This document shows, one piece after another, positions 50,925-60,636 of a stretch of 64,000 nt of DNA. A program made the position numbers and the translations under genes. The first letter of the stretch is position 1. The number at the start of each line of letters is the position of its first letter. The stretch is from Diplonema japonicum. Its lineage: Eukaryota > Euglenozoa > Diplonemea > Diplonemida > Diplonemidae. Under the pieces are notes generated by a model. It saw only the letters and a list, made by a program, of their open reading frames with translations. It did no database searches and was not told the origin of the DNA. The stretch spans positions 662,398-726,397 of the forward strand of contig OZ025665.1 in the NCBI GenBank assembly GCA_964019335.1, in the 5' to 3' direction.

Positions 50925-51252
50925 GTTTTATATAATCCCTCCTTGTTCTTTCCTGTTCTGAGTATGATTTCAAGTTTTAAAATGGCAAAAAAAAGAGAGA
51001 AGGATAGGGCCAAGTAAAAAGGTTTGTGCGAGAAGCAAATTTTTATGGAAGAAAAAAAAGATATTTGCCCTTATTGTCTTGACCCAAAACCAATTTCCGA
51101 ACACTGCACAGGTAGCTTGTGTAAGAATTAACTGTAAGTGGCTGGTCGGGTGGCAGGGTGGCCTGGCAGAGTTTCCTTTTCTTCTTTGCAGTTATTATTT
51201 CTCTCTCTGTGTTTCTTTTTTGCAGAAACGTTACCTAAGGATCAAGTTTCTA
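50925..51252. other. Intergenic spacer
   Basis: About 330 bases with short A runs near 50980-51060 and a T/C-rich stretch at 51180-51220. No supported feature. Confidence 0.5.
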
Positions 51253-52569
51253 TCACCCTTTCCATATCCTGCATGTGTTGTCCTTCGATCCTGTGATGAT
51301 GGTGTCACCTTCGTAGTTGAAAGCACAGCTGAAAATCTCGTCCAGATGACCCTCCAGTGTTTGGATGCAGGCACCTGTGATCATGATAAAAACAATGAAT
51401 CATACCTGTGTTGGGATTCCACACCTTGCATGTGCGGTCACTTGAAGCCGTAATAACTTTTGAGCCTTGAGGACTAAAAGCTACTTTAGATATTTCACCT
51501 TTGTGTCCCTCCAGAGTCGAAGAACAGGTGCCAGTAGCTGTGTGGTAAACGCGAGCTGTGTTATCAGCCGAGGCCGTAACGAGATGAGATCCTGTGGAAT
51601 TAAAGGTCACATCAAGCACTTCATCTGTGTGGCCCTTGAGGTTGAAAACAGCCTTCCCACTAACTACATCCCACACTTGGCAGCTTCTGTCAATGGAACC
51701 ACTGATAATTAGGTCAGAGCAATGGTTGAACTGCGTGGACGATATCTCCCCCTTATGTCCAGCAAGCGTATGCAAGCATCGGCCTGATCTCACGTCCCAC
51801 ACCTTGGCAGTCGTGTCGAAAGAACCTGTCACCATGAGATTCCCAAAGCTGTTGAAGCCCAAAGATACGATCTCTGCGGTGTGGCCCACTAGCGTGTGCA
51901 GCGGTTTGCCAGTTTCTACATCCCACAGATGGGCAGTGTTGTCCATGGACCCTGTGGCGATTACGGTGCTCTGCGTGTAGTGGGTTAGTGCACTGAACAT
52001 ACCTGAGGGTTGAAGCACAGACAGACTATCTCTGTAAAGTGACCAACCAGAGTATACAGGCACTCTCCTGTAGTTGAATCCCAAAGCTTGCATGTCTTGT
52101 CAAAGCTGCCTGTCGCCACTCTGTTTCCAAACGGTGTGTTAAAGGAAACTGCGTACACCACGTTTTTGTGCCCTTCAAGAGAAACAAGCTCCTCTGCTGT
52201 TGCTGTGTCCCACACTTTGCAGGTCCTGTCGTAAGATCCTGTGATAAAGCGATCACCATTCTTATTGAAGAAGCAGTTTGTAAGCGGTAGGATGTGAGCC
52301 CTCAGCATCTTGTACAAGTAGAACATCTGCCCCTCTCCTCCTTTTTGTCGCTCCTGCAATTTTGTAAGCAGCTTTCTAACTTTCTGTCTGCCGCACTGTA
52401 CCAGCATAGGGTTTTCAAGCATGATCTTGTCAGTCATTTCACCTATGTCGGTGTCAGCGCTCAAGGTCAACAACTCGATGGACAGCATGCCTTGCCCTCC
52501 ATCTGCTTTCGTGTAGTCCACAGCGAGGCCTGGTGGGTAGTACCGCAATAGTATTCTTTGAACCCTCAT
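51253..52569 (-). CDS. DAW1: DAW1 / ODA16, outer dynein arm transport adaptor
   Basis: Exons 52003-52569, 51406-51970 and 51253-51374 with introns of 32 nt (51971-52002) and 31 nt (51375-51405); 417 residues, as in animals (~415). The N-terminal ~85 residues ([19 protein letters not shown]) are the DAW1-specific domain, and [17 protein letters not shown] leads into eight WD40 repeats, e.g. [16 protein letters not shown] and [18 protein letters not shown]1/ODA16 is an adaptor that brings outer-arm dynein into the flagellum via IFT. The C terminus ends with DNTCRIWKG. The 31-nt intron is the shortest found here. The start ATG at 52569 matches the family N terminus. Confidence 0.96.
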
Positions 52570-53296
52570 AACAGTTCATCTTAGTTATTCTGCCATCCTA
52601 AGGTGCGTGCTTGCAAATAACAGCAGATTACATTGCAATTAATTTATAGCAACAGGAACAGAGAATATATAAAGCACTAAGCCAGACAGAAAGAGAAGCA
52701 GCTGCTCTGGGCTGCTGTATAACAAAAAGATTAACGTCTCAAGTAAGCTACTAGGGTTTGCCGTACGGGGTTATCAAATATTAAGAATTCATGACAAGCA
52801 CTAACTTTCGTAATCGCCTCAAAAATCGAATAGACACCATGAAGATTTGAGAAAGCAGCTAGATAGACCCCAGATGAGCGGGAATTGCACTCTTCAGGGT
52901 TGGGTATTCGAAGGGCTGAATTCCAAGAACGCCTTGCGACTAGCAGGGGCTTCTTCAAGCGGCCAGTTTCTTTGTGGCGAAGTGGGGCATATGTAGAAGT
53001 ATTCGGTAAATGGGCGGATTATTCGCTATTTCTAGCTGAAATTAAAGACTCAGAGAGAGAAAACAAAACAGGAGTAGGCACCACTTTCGCTGGAGCAACT
53101 ATTAACACTGGGGAAATTTACACAGACCACAAGAGGCTTTTGATGTAGAACCCCTCAGGCTGAACAAACGGATTCTTGCCCCAGACGTCAAACCCTAGTG
53201 GCACAAAAAAATAGAAACTGTGAGACGTAAGCAATACACGCAAACCTTATGGATGCTTTGAAATGAGATAGGAAAACAGTTTAAACGCTTCAGGAG
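52570..53296. other. Intergenic region
   Basis: About 730 bases. An 87-codon plus-strand frame at 52885-53148 has no recognised similarity and runs against the array. No RNA gene could be identified. The composition is less homopolymeric than other spacers. Confidence 0.5.
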
Positions 53297-54061
53297 TCAG
53301 AAGAGCGTGTGGTCGTGTGCATCGTAGAGAGGTGTGCGGCTGGGTCGGAACATGTTGTCAATGCGCTCGGCTTCCATGACAAAGTTCGACCAGAAGTTGT
53401 CGGTGGTCAGGCGTTCCCTGGCTTCCTTTTCTCTGTACTCTCTCCCTGCACTGAGTCTGCTGCGGTGTCTTCGTGGCCTGTGGTGCGTCTTACGTGCCCG
53501 CGTGTGATCGATAGCTTCCTGGATATTTGTCTTCACGTGGCACGCTTCGGCTAAGTTTTGTATGTCCTGAAGAAGTTTATCCACACCTTTCGCGGGAAGG
53601 CACCCACCAAGCCCGTCCTGATCAAGCAGGCCGCGTGACTCAGGGTCATAGTCCAAAATGGTTGCTGTGTTGATCGACCTCCACGTTCCATTGTTTTCCA
53701 AGATGAGTTCATCAATGCCTCTCCCGGAGGGGTGGGGTGCGTAAGTGATCTGGTCGCCACTAGGTGCTGCAAAGGTTACCGCTTGTGGGGAACTTTTAAT
53801 ATTGTGGCGAACACCACACTTGTCAGCAAGGTGCGCAATGCTGTCGATGGCGGAGTCCGGAACCACCACTGCAACGCCTTCTTGATCGACTATATTACCC
53901 CTTCTCTTATCGTATTTTAGTTTACTTGCAACACCTACCCGCATCCATTCCCCACCTCCCCTAGGCTTGACTTCCTGCAGGATTCCCTTCTTGTCTGCGG
54001 CGTAGCTCACCAAGTCCCCTTCTGGCGTCGTGAAGGTCACTCTGTCATCACTGAAGCCCAT
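53297..54061 (-). CDS. Tandem-domain protein of unknown function
   Basis: 254 residues with two copies of a ~90-residue unit. Unit 1 (~residues 5-92) reads VTFTTPEGDLVSYAADKKG, WMRVGVASKLKYDKRRG, IVDQEGVAVVVPDSA and LADKCGVRHNI. Unit 2 (~100-190) reads VTFAAPSGDQITYAPHPSG, WRSINTATILDYDPESRG, LLDQDGLGGCLPAKG and LAEACHVKTNI. The unit is a beta-rich sheet closed by a helix. The C-terminal 60 residues are basic then acidic. No family recognised. The ATG at 54061 follows CACACAG, a probable acceptor. Confidence 0.7.
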   Translation of the reverse strand: MGFSDDRVTFTTPEGDLVSYAADKKGILQEVKPRGGGEWMRVGVASKLKYDKRRGNIVDQEGVAVVVPDSAIDSIAHLADKCGVRHNIKSSPQAVTFAAPSGDQITYAPHPSGRGIDELILENNGTWRSINTATILDYDPESRGLLDQDGLGGCLPAKGVDKLLQDIQNLAEACHVKTNIQEAIDHTRARKTHHRPRRHRSRLSAGREYREKEARERLTTDNFWSNFVMEAERIDNMFRPSRTPLYDAHDHTLF

Positions 54062-54893
54062 CGTATCCTGTGTGGTGATAAGCAAAGCGTAGCCGATAGA
54101 ACCAACTAATCACGTAGTCCAAATCCACCAGAACCGCTGTGCTACATGCCTGCAGCCACGGCACGGCAAAAACGAAACACGAGAAGCATGAAAAAGCAAG
54201 AGTTCTATATTTTTCTGTCCATACAAAAGTCTGAAAAGGAATATAAAAGAAATAAATGCGTACTTCAAAATTTAAAATAGATTTACTACCAAAGACTTTG
54301 TTCTCGCATAGTGGCAGTGAACTAATATCAAAACAAGAACATATTATCAACGGGTTCACCTAATTACTTTCGAGACTTTTGCACAGGCGGGTAATATGTC
54401 GGGAAGGGAAAAGAAGGGGAGGGGAGGGATGCCGAACTTTATTGTTACTGCTTTCGTCAGCCGAAGCGCCCAAGCAAAATAGAGGCCTCACGAGCCCCAA
54501 GTATAGCACTTCGCTTGTCAGCGTCAAAAGACAACCTACTGTATAGAACAAATCTAAATTACAATATCGTTCAGTACCAAGTGACCAAGCAGACCTAATT
54601 GGTAGGCTACTCAGTGACACTAAAGGAGTAAGCCACCAGAACCCAATCACGATAGAACATATGTCAACGATCAGAAAGGAAAGACCCCCCCCCCCATCCC
54701 ACACCAGGTCAAGCATTTGGCTTGTCTATTGCGTCCCCTGCTTTGCGGGGGGATTGGTATAAAAAAGAAAAAGAGGGGGGGGGGAGAAAACAGAAAGGAA
54801 AGAAAAAAATAAAAAAAGAAGATTTAGTTGCGTCGCAAAGACTTGATCCCGCCATTGCGCAGCTTTAAAAGGAATTGAGAAAAAAGAGATGAT
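54062..54893. other. Intergenic region
   Basis: About 830 bases without a supported gene. It includes a C run near 54690 and G/A runs near 54775-54820. The central part (54360-54620) is non-repetitive but carries no convincing frame. Confidence 0.55.
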
Positions 54894-55846
54894 CTACACG
54901 AGATCAAGATAATACACTGCCACACCCGCAAGAGCAAGGAGTAACAGGAAACAGGCCAAGTTCGTAAAGTAAGAAGAATTACTCGCTTCGTCGAGTGCTT
55001 TCAGTGTGGCTTTGTTAAGTTGTTTCAAGCTTGAGTGAGTTTCGTCTGCTTTCTCTTCCATCTCCTGCAGTCGCGCATTTGACTGCTCGACCTGCTCTCC
55101 GATCCCGATGGCACGCTCTTTGAGCACACCGAGGCCTTGTGAGATTCGGCCGAGGATGGCTTCCTGTTCTTTCTTGTTCGCTTCTATTTGCTTTTGGTTA
55201 GCTTCGTATTCGGGGTCGTGTTCATCAATCGGCTCTCCGCCTTCTGGTGCGTCATCTTGATCTTGCATGAGCTGCGCTTTTCTTCGTTCATTGCGTGCAG
55301 CACGGAGCACGTCGTCAGCTTCGCGTAAGCGGCCCGCCTCTTGCTTGTTCATTTGCTGTGTCAAGATAGTAATACTGTGCAAACACATACCATTCTCTCA
55401 GGTGCCCACTCAAGCTTTTCCAGTTCCGTGTACAGTGTTGTGATTAGCTCATCTTTAGCCTGGAATTCCCGTTTCCGCTGGGTGTGCTTTTCTGAATCAA
55501 CCTTTTTCCCCCCTTTCCTTTCCACTTTTTCTATTTTCTTCTGCAACGCTGACAACGACTCCTTCATGGTTTTCAATATCTCTTTCGCACGCCTCACTTC
55601 ACCGTTGTACTCATGCCTCTTCCTTGCTGCCTCACCATCAGTTTTCTTTCTCATTTTTTCGCATTCGTCCCTCAGCTTCTTAATCTCATCCAAAGCCTGC
55701 TTGAACTCTTCACACATCATACTGAAGTCTCTGGACTTGCCTGTTGAATCAGGTGCCTGGTCTCCATTCTCAATCATCATCTTCTTTAGTCTCCTCCTGC
55801 TGGCATTCACAAATGTCAGCTGTTTTCTCACTTTTTGCGAAGGCAT
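54894..55846 (-). CDS. Qc-type SNARE (SYP7-like)
   Basis: Exons 55391-55846 and 54894-55355 around a 35-nt intron (55356-55390, GTATGTG...ACACAG), 305 residues. The N-terminal two thirds are coiled coil. The SNARE motif spans about residues 215-270, with the central layer GIGEQVEQSNARLQEM giving Gln at the zero layer. One C-terminal membrane anchor follows (LACFLLLLALAGVAVYYLDLV), leaving almost nothing after it. A long N-terminal helical region and a Qc motif near the end recall plant SYP71-type proteins. It would act in ER or endosomal membrane fusion. The ATG at 55846 follows TTACAACAG; an earlier ATG lies upstream of that acceptor. Confidence 0.82.
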
Positions 55847-56295
55847 TTTACTGTTGTAACTGTGGTATATTTTTCGGTTTTGCATGGGTGGTGAGAATAG
55901 GAATATATATTACAGGCCTCAAGCAGCGTTGGCAAGGTCCCTGGGACCTGGATATTAACCAGAGGTTTGCATTTTTTTTTTTTTTTAGCTTTTAGGTTTA
56001 AAAGTCAAAATAAAGTTGGAAAAAAAGAAAGAGAGAACAAACAAGAAAACCAAGGGTTGACACACTTTGGAAGTGAGGGGGGGGGGGGGGGTAGGGGAGG
56101 TCACCGCCCCTTAAAAAGCTCGAAATTCGTGTTTTTCCGGAACGCACTTTTAGGTAAATTGTACCCGAAAATTCCACCCAGATACTAAAAAAAACGACTT
56201 TCCGCCGCTATTTGGGGGTTTTGTGGACTTCTCTATGTGACGTATTCACAATTTTTAGTGGGTGTGACAGAACCGGTACCTGCAGCAGTCCTATT
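55847..56295. other. Upstream flank of the minus-strand array
   Basis: About 450 bases. Contains T and G runs (about 55970-55986 and 56077-56090) and otherwise no gene. It marks the change from gene-dense to repeat-rich DNA. Confidence 0.55.
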
Positions 56296-56408
56296 CAGTG
56301 TTGGTCAGTCCCATCCCGTCCCCTAAAACGGAATACGGGCCTGGACGGGACTCACGGGACTCCACGGGACGGGACTCGACGGGACTCACGGGACTCTCCC
56401 CAACACTG
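56296..56408. mobile_element. Short GGGACTC-rich element with CAGTGTTGG terminal inverted repeats (copy A)
   Basis: Starts CAGTGTTGGTCAGTCCC and ends CCCCAACACTG, so the two ends are inverted copies of CAGTGTTGG or a close form. The 113-bp interior is mostly GGGACTCACGGGACTC-type units. CAGTG-style ends are typical of hAT elements. No 8-bp target duplication can be seen, so this may be a decayed or internally duplicated non-autonomous copy. Confidence 0.5.
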
Positions 56409-56939
56409 TCATTATTTTTGATAGTTTTGCAACTTCTTTTTTTTTTTTTTCCCTTTGGAAAAAAAAAAAAAAATGGGGGAAACAAAAAGAGAAAAAAATC
56501 CTTGATTTTTTTTTGACATACATGATGTGTTTACCTTTTTTTTTTTTTCCCTTCTTTTTTTCTTGTTTTCTCACATTTTTTCGCACACCTAAGCCAAGCT
56601 GTTGTTTCTGCTTTCCGCATCAAATGTTATATTTGGATGTAATAGAAAAGGGGGGAAATAATAAATAATATGTATAAGAGGAGGGTGTGTATGTTTATAC
56701 AACCTGTGTAAACAGATCGGTTCCTTGCTTTCAGCACTGTGCCCCTAATGTGCAATGTACAGCTCAACCCCTGCATCACACTGCCTGTTTGTTGCACATA
56801 TTTTCATGTTATCCCCCCCCCCCCCCCCCCCACCTGACAATAATATATAGGAGATAAATATATGAGTTAAAGGAGGTTGGTGTTGGCAGTGCCCTGCACA
56901 AGAACTGTCTGCTTGATTACAGGGGGCGCACCGCAGCCG

Positions 56940-57179
56940 AGTTGTAGCTTCTTCTGCATTCCGCATCGTTTCCTTAATCACCGCGGCCGGGATGTAGCTT
57001 CTTCTGCATTCCACATCGTGCCCTTAATCACTGCAGCCAGGTTGTAACTTCTTGCATTCCGTGTCATTTCCTTAACCACCACGGCCGGGTTGTAGCTTCT
57101 TCTGCGTTCTGCGTCGTGTCCTTAATCACCGTGGCCGAGTTGTAGCTTTTTGTGTTCCGTGTCATTTCCTTAATCACGA
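56940..57179. repeat. Minisatellite, ~50-bp unit (first block)
   Basis: About five diverged copies of a unit built on ttgtagcttcttctgc, attccgcatcgt and ccttaatcaccgcggcc. Copies differ by point changes. The same block recurs at 57800-58100. Confidence 0.75.
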
Positions 57180-57267
57180 CAGTGTTGGTCAGTCCCGTCC
57201 CGTCCCCTAAAACGGAATACGGGCCTGGACGGGACTCACGGGACTCACGGGACTCTCCCCAACACTG
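57180..57267. mobile_element. GGGACTC-rich element with CAGTGTTGG ends (copy B)
   Basis: 88 bp, identical in design to the copy at 56296-56408 but with fewer GGGACTC units. It was probably duplicated together with the ~880-bp segment rather than inserted separately, since both copies share the same right flank (tcattatt). Confidence 0.5.
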
Positions 57268-57799
57268 TCATTATTTTTGATAGTTTTGCAACCTTTTTTT
57301 TTCTTTTTTTTTTTTTTTTTCCCTTTGGGAAAAAAAAAAAAAAAAAAATGGGGAAAAAAAAAAGAGAAAAAAATCCTTGATTTTTTTTTTGACATACATG
57401 ATGTGTTTACCTTTTTTTTTTTTTCCTTCTTTTTTTCTTGTCTTCTCACATTTTATCGCACACCTAAGCCAAGCTGTTGTTTCTGCTTTCCGCATCAAAT
57501 GTTGTATTTGGATGTAATAGAAAAGGGGGGAAATAATAAATAATATGTACAAGAGGAGGGTATGTTTATACAACCTGTGTAAACAGATCGGTTCCTTGCT
57601 TTCAGCACCATGCCCCTAATGTGCAATGTACAGCTCAACCCCTGCATTGCACTGCCTGTTTGTTGCACATATTTTCATGTTATCCCCCCCCCCCCCCCCA
57701 CCTGAAAATAATAGAAAGGAGATAAATATATGAGTTAAAGGAGGCTGGTGTTGGCAGCACCCTGCACAAGAACTGTCTACTTGATTACAGGGGGTGCAC

Positions 57800-58100
57800 C
57801 ACAGCCGAGTTGTAGCTTCTTCTGCGTTCCGCATCGTTTCCTTAATCACCACGGCCAGGATGTAGCTTCTTCTGCATTCCACATCGTGCCCTTAATCACT
57901 GCAGCCAGGTTGTAACTTCTTGCATTCCGTGTCATTTCCTTAACCACCACGGCCAGGTTGTAGCTTCTTTTGTGTTCTGCATTGTGTCCTTAATCACCGT
58001 GGCCGAGTTGTAGCTTTTTGTGTTCCGTGTCATTTCCTTAATCACGATGGCCGGGCGGCCGGGTTGTAGCTTCTTCTGCGTTCTGTGTTGTGTCCTTAAT
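57800..58100. repeat. Minisatellite, ~50-bp unit (second block)
   Basis: About six copies of the unit seen at 56940-57179, with one extra partial ggccgggc insertion near 58048. A 21-base section (57974-57994) also occurs in inverted orientation at 63688-63708. Confidence 0.75.
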
Positions 58101-58267
58101 GTGTGTGGTGTTCAGCTCAACCCCAGCCAGGGCACCCCAGGTAACTAAGATTCTGTGCTTGTGTGGTTTGCTCAGTGATGACAGATGAGGAGGTCAACAG
58201 TGAACAACACATCTGATGTTTTTCTTATATTTTCATGTTATCCCCACCACCTGAAAAAGAAGATAAA

Positions 58268-58269
<2 letters not shown>

Positions 58270-58301
<32 letters not shown>
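58270..58301. repeat. T run of 32
   Basis: Uninterrupted T tract in non-coding DNA. One of the longest homopolymers in the window; length is probably unstable and sensitive to assembly error. Confidence 0.8.
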
Positions 58302-58434
58302 CCTTTTGTATATTGTGCACCAGGAGGTGCATTGTGACACCTGCTTTTCCCTGTGCAACATAGTGGTACATGTTATAAAACACGTGCTGTGTTGTGCACC
58401 CTGTGTTGCATACATCATGTGTGTCGAAAATTTG

Positions 58435-58819
58435 CAGTGTTGGGGTGGTTTGTAGCAGGTCTCCAAACCCCCTGACATTTTTTTAATTTTTTTTTTTTTT
58501 TTTACATAGTCACAACAAAGTAGTATGAGCCTTGCCTCACATCCCACCCAAACCTAGGACCTCTTTTTTTGAACCTTTGAAACCAAAAGTGCCAAAAAAA
58601 TGCAAGCCCCAGCCTAAATTTGGCCTTTGTGACACAAAAAACACAAAGAAATTTTTTGGTCCCAAGAGTCCCCTGAGTCCCCTCCAGACCCTTGAGTCCC
58701 CTGAGTCCCTTGAGTCCCTCCAGTCCCCTGAGTCCCCTCCAGACCCCTGAAAATTTCAGGGGACTCCTGTCCTGTCCCTTGGAGTCCCCTGAGTCCCTCA
58801 AGGGTCTGGACCAACACTG
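58435..58819. mobile_element. 385-bp element with CAGTGTTGG terminal inverted repeats
   Basis: Begins CAGTGTTGGGGTGG and ends ccagtcc-like GGTCTGGACCAACACTG, so its right end read backwards is CAGTGTTGGTCCAGACC, close to the left end of copies A and B. The right half is a minisatellite of GAGTCCC units (58660-58805). It includes a T run at about 58480-58503. It lies immediately downstream of the ubiquitin-like gene, in what would be its transcript. No target duplication was found. Confidence 0.5.
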
Positions 58820-58899
58820 TCATGGACAAGACTTTGACAGCTGGCGAGTTCCCCACCTCCACCACCAGAACCAGCTCAGGGTCAGCTGTCACAAGCTCC

Positions 58900-59208
58900 T
58901 CAAGCTCTGAAACCACTTCTGAGCTCAAGCTCCTCCAGCTGAACGGTTCTCATCTTCGCCTCCACATGTACCACGCTGCCCTCCACGAGCCCAAGTTCCT
59001 GGATATCTTCACCCCCGTTCCTGTCCAGGACCTCTCCCTCCCAAACCAGTTTGAACTTGCCTTCGAGTAAACCAGCAGCACAACCCGCCTTCTTGTACAG
59101 GATCCCCACCGTCTCCTTCCCCAACACTTCCACATTGTGAACCCTGCCTCCCGTCTTCACGAACACTGTCATATCATTCACCTCTTCACCTGATCCCTCT
59201 CTTTCCAT
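58900..59208 (-). CDS. Ubiquitin-like domain protein
   Basis: 102 residues, ATG at 59208. Residues ~13-85 have the ubiquitin fold pattern: MTVFVKTGGRVHNVEV (ubiquitin opens with a similar beta hairpin), TVGILYKKAG for the helix, LVWEGEVLDRNGG for the LIFAGKQLED loop, and LGLVEGSVVHVE for the last strand. It lacks a C-terminal Gly-Gly, so it is not an obvious conjugated modifier; it is more likely the Ubl domain of a larger or single-domain adaptor. Downstream sequence stays open in a second frame up to the CAGTGTTGG element at 58819, so the 3' end may be disrupted or altered by a frameshift or intron. Confidence 0.7.
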   Translation of the reverse strand: MEREGSGEEVNDMTVFVKTGGRVHNVEVLGKETVGILYKKAGCAAGLLEGKFKLVWEGEVLDRNGGEDIQELGLVEGSVVHVEAKMRTVQLEELELRSGFRA

Positions 59209-60636
59209 TCATATTCTCACAGCACAATATTCCATGTCGTGTCCTTAATGTGTGCAGCTCAACAACAGAGCATCTGCAATACGTTCCTCCACTTGGGCAC
59301 TACCAGTGATGGGTGAATCCTAATTAGGACTAGACTGGACTGGACTGGATCCAGTGTGAATTTTGACCCAATTATGCCAGACTGACTGGACTGACCAGAC
59401 TGACCAGACTGGACTGGACCAGACTGGACCAGACTGGACTGGACTGAACCAGACTGGACAAGATACAACCACAACACCACATCCCCCTCTTTTTTTTTGC
59501 TGCAGAGTTCAAACGTATAAACAGATGTCTACAAGAACGGGAAGGCCCTTGAGACTCCTGTGGCCTGGTGGGATGGTATAGAATACCTTGATATCCTTGA
59601 TCTGGTATGTGAATGGAGGGGAAACAAAAAAAAAAAAAAAAAAAAAAAAAACAGCCTGAGCCCCAACAAATATCTCTCCTCAAGCAAACGCACTTCTACA
59701 ACGTCTACCGAATGGTGATAGTCCACCCACAGCTGCAAAGCAGTGCTTTCAGAGGCGGGAAAAGTGCTGTTTTGGCAGATTTGCAGGATAATAAACCCGA
59801 AGGGTTGAAAGGGGTATGGAAAAAAAAATCTTTTTTTTTTGAAAAGAAACTCAAAAACAGGAGATGCTCTCACTTTTGCTTGAGCTATGTGAAACGGAAT
59901 GAGAAGTGTTTTTTTTTTCTCATTATTTATTGATCACCATTCCATCCTTTGCAAAAAAAAAAAAAAAAAAAGAAGAAGAAGAAAAAAAGAAGATCATTTC
60001 CCCCCCCCCCCCCCCCCCCCTCCCAATCGCCAACTCCGGCTTTCTTAGCCGTATTGGTAAGTGGACGCAGTGTGTTACCCCCCCATTTTTTTAAAAAATG
60101 TTTTTTTTTTCTCTCCCTTTTCATTGATGTTTCATATCTTTTAAAGTGTTCAAAGGCTAAGACTGATATGAGGGTTTTGACTCTAGCAGTTTTAGAGGGA
60201 TGAGAAAAAAAAAAAGAAAAAAACCGTTTTTTTTTTTTTTTTTTTTTTAGATTTTCCATTTTTTTTTTATCCTCTTCCCCTCTCCCCTTTCTGAATTCAG
60301 TTCTTATATTATTTCCGTTTTTTTTATTTTTAGATTCCTCCACAAAAAAGAAAAAACGTTCTTTTTGGCAGTTCGCAATGGTTGCAGACCTTTTACCTAA
60401 TAAGGAGGTTATTTTGTATCACAGCCGGCTTTTCATTTTTGGGCCCCCACCCTTGCTCTACCTCAAGATGGCGTCTAATTTTTTGTTTAGACAACTCATG
60501 CAGGGTTCTGGTGCCTTCACCTTTCCTTCCTAGCACAGCCAAACATCTTCTTGTTGATAACTACTATCGTCGATAGAACAAGTGTTTCTGTTCATCATAA
60601 TAAAAGAATAATACCTTGTATTTATAAAAAAAAAAA
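59209..60636. other. Divergent strand-switch region, repeat-rich
   Basis: Lies between minus-strand genes on the left and plus-strand genes on the right. It contains a tandem ACTGGACTGG / ACCAGACTGG minisatellite (59330-59462), an A run of ~25 ending at 59651, a C run of 21 (60000-60020) and T runs near 60225-60250. No gene supported. In kinetoplastids such divergent junctions are transcription start regions; here that is inference. Confidence 0.6.
59330..59462. repeat. ACTGGACTGG-type minisatellite
   Basis: About 130 bases of 5- and 10-bp units (actgg, accagactgg). Preceded by CAGTGATGGGTGAATCC at 59304, which resembles an hAT-type end, but no matching inverted end was found downstream. Confidence 0.75.

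Larger units (their letters stand above)
56296..58047. repeat. Tandem duplication of an ~880-bp segment
   Basis: 56296-57179 and 57180-58047 are near-identical direct repeats, in order: the CAGTGTTGG element, an A/T-homopolymer section, a conserved section starting around cgcacacctaagccaagctg, a C run (17 versus 14), and a ~50-bp minisatellite. Differences are a few substitutions and length changes in runs. It is a recent local duplication. Confidence 0.85.

Noticed and set aside
52885-53148. Plus-strand 87-codon frame between DAW1 and the tandem-domain gene
   Set aside because: Runs against the array, no acceptor before the ATG, no similarity recognised; could be real but unsupported.
56940-58100. 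CRISPR-like regularly spaced repeats
   Set aside because: The 50-bp units are contiguous and diverged, without unique spacers; this is a eukaryotic minisatellite.
58502-58801. Minus-strand 99-codon frame with Gly-Leu-Glu-Gly repeats
   Set aside because: It merely translates the GAGTCCC minisatellite inside the CAGTGTTGG element.
56296-58819. 8-bp target site duplications around the CAGTGTTGG elements
   Set aside because: Flanking octamers were compared for each copy and do not match, so insertion by hAT transposition is not demonstrated.
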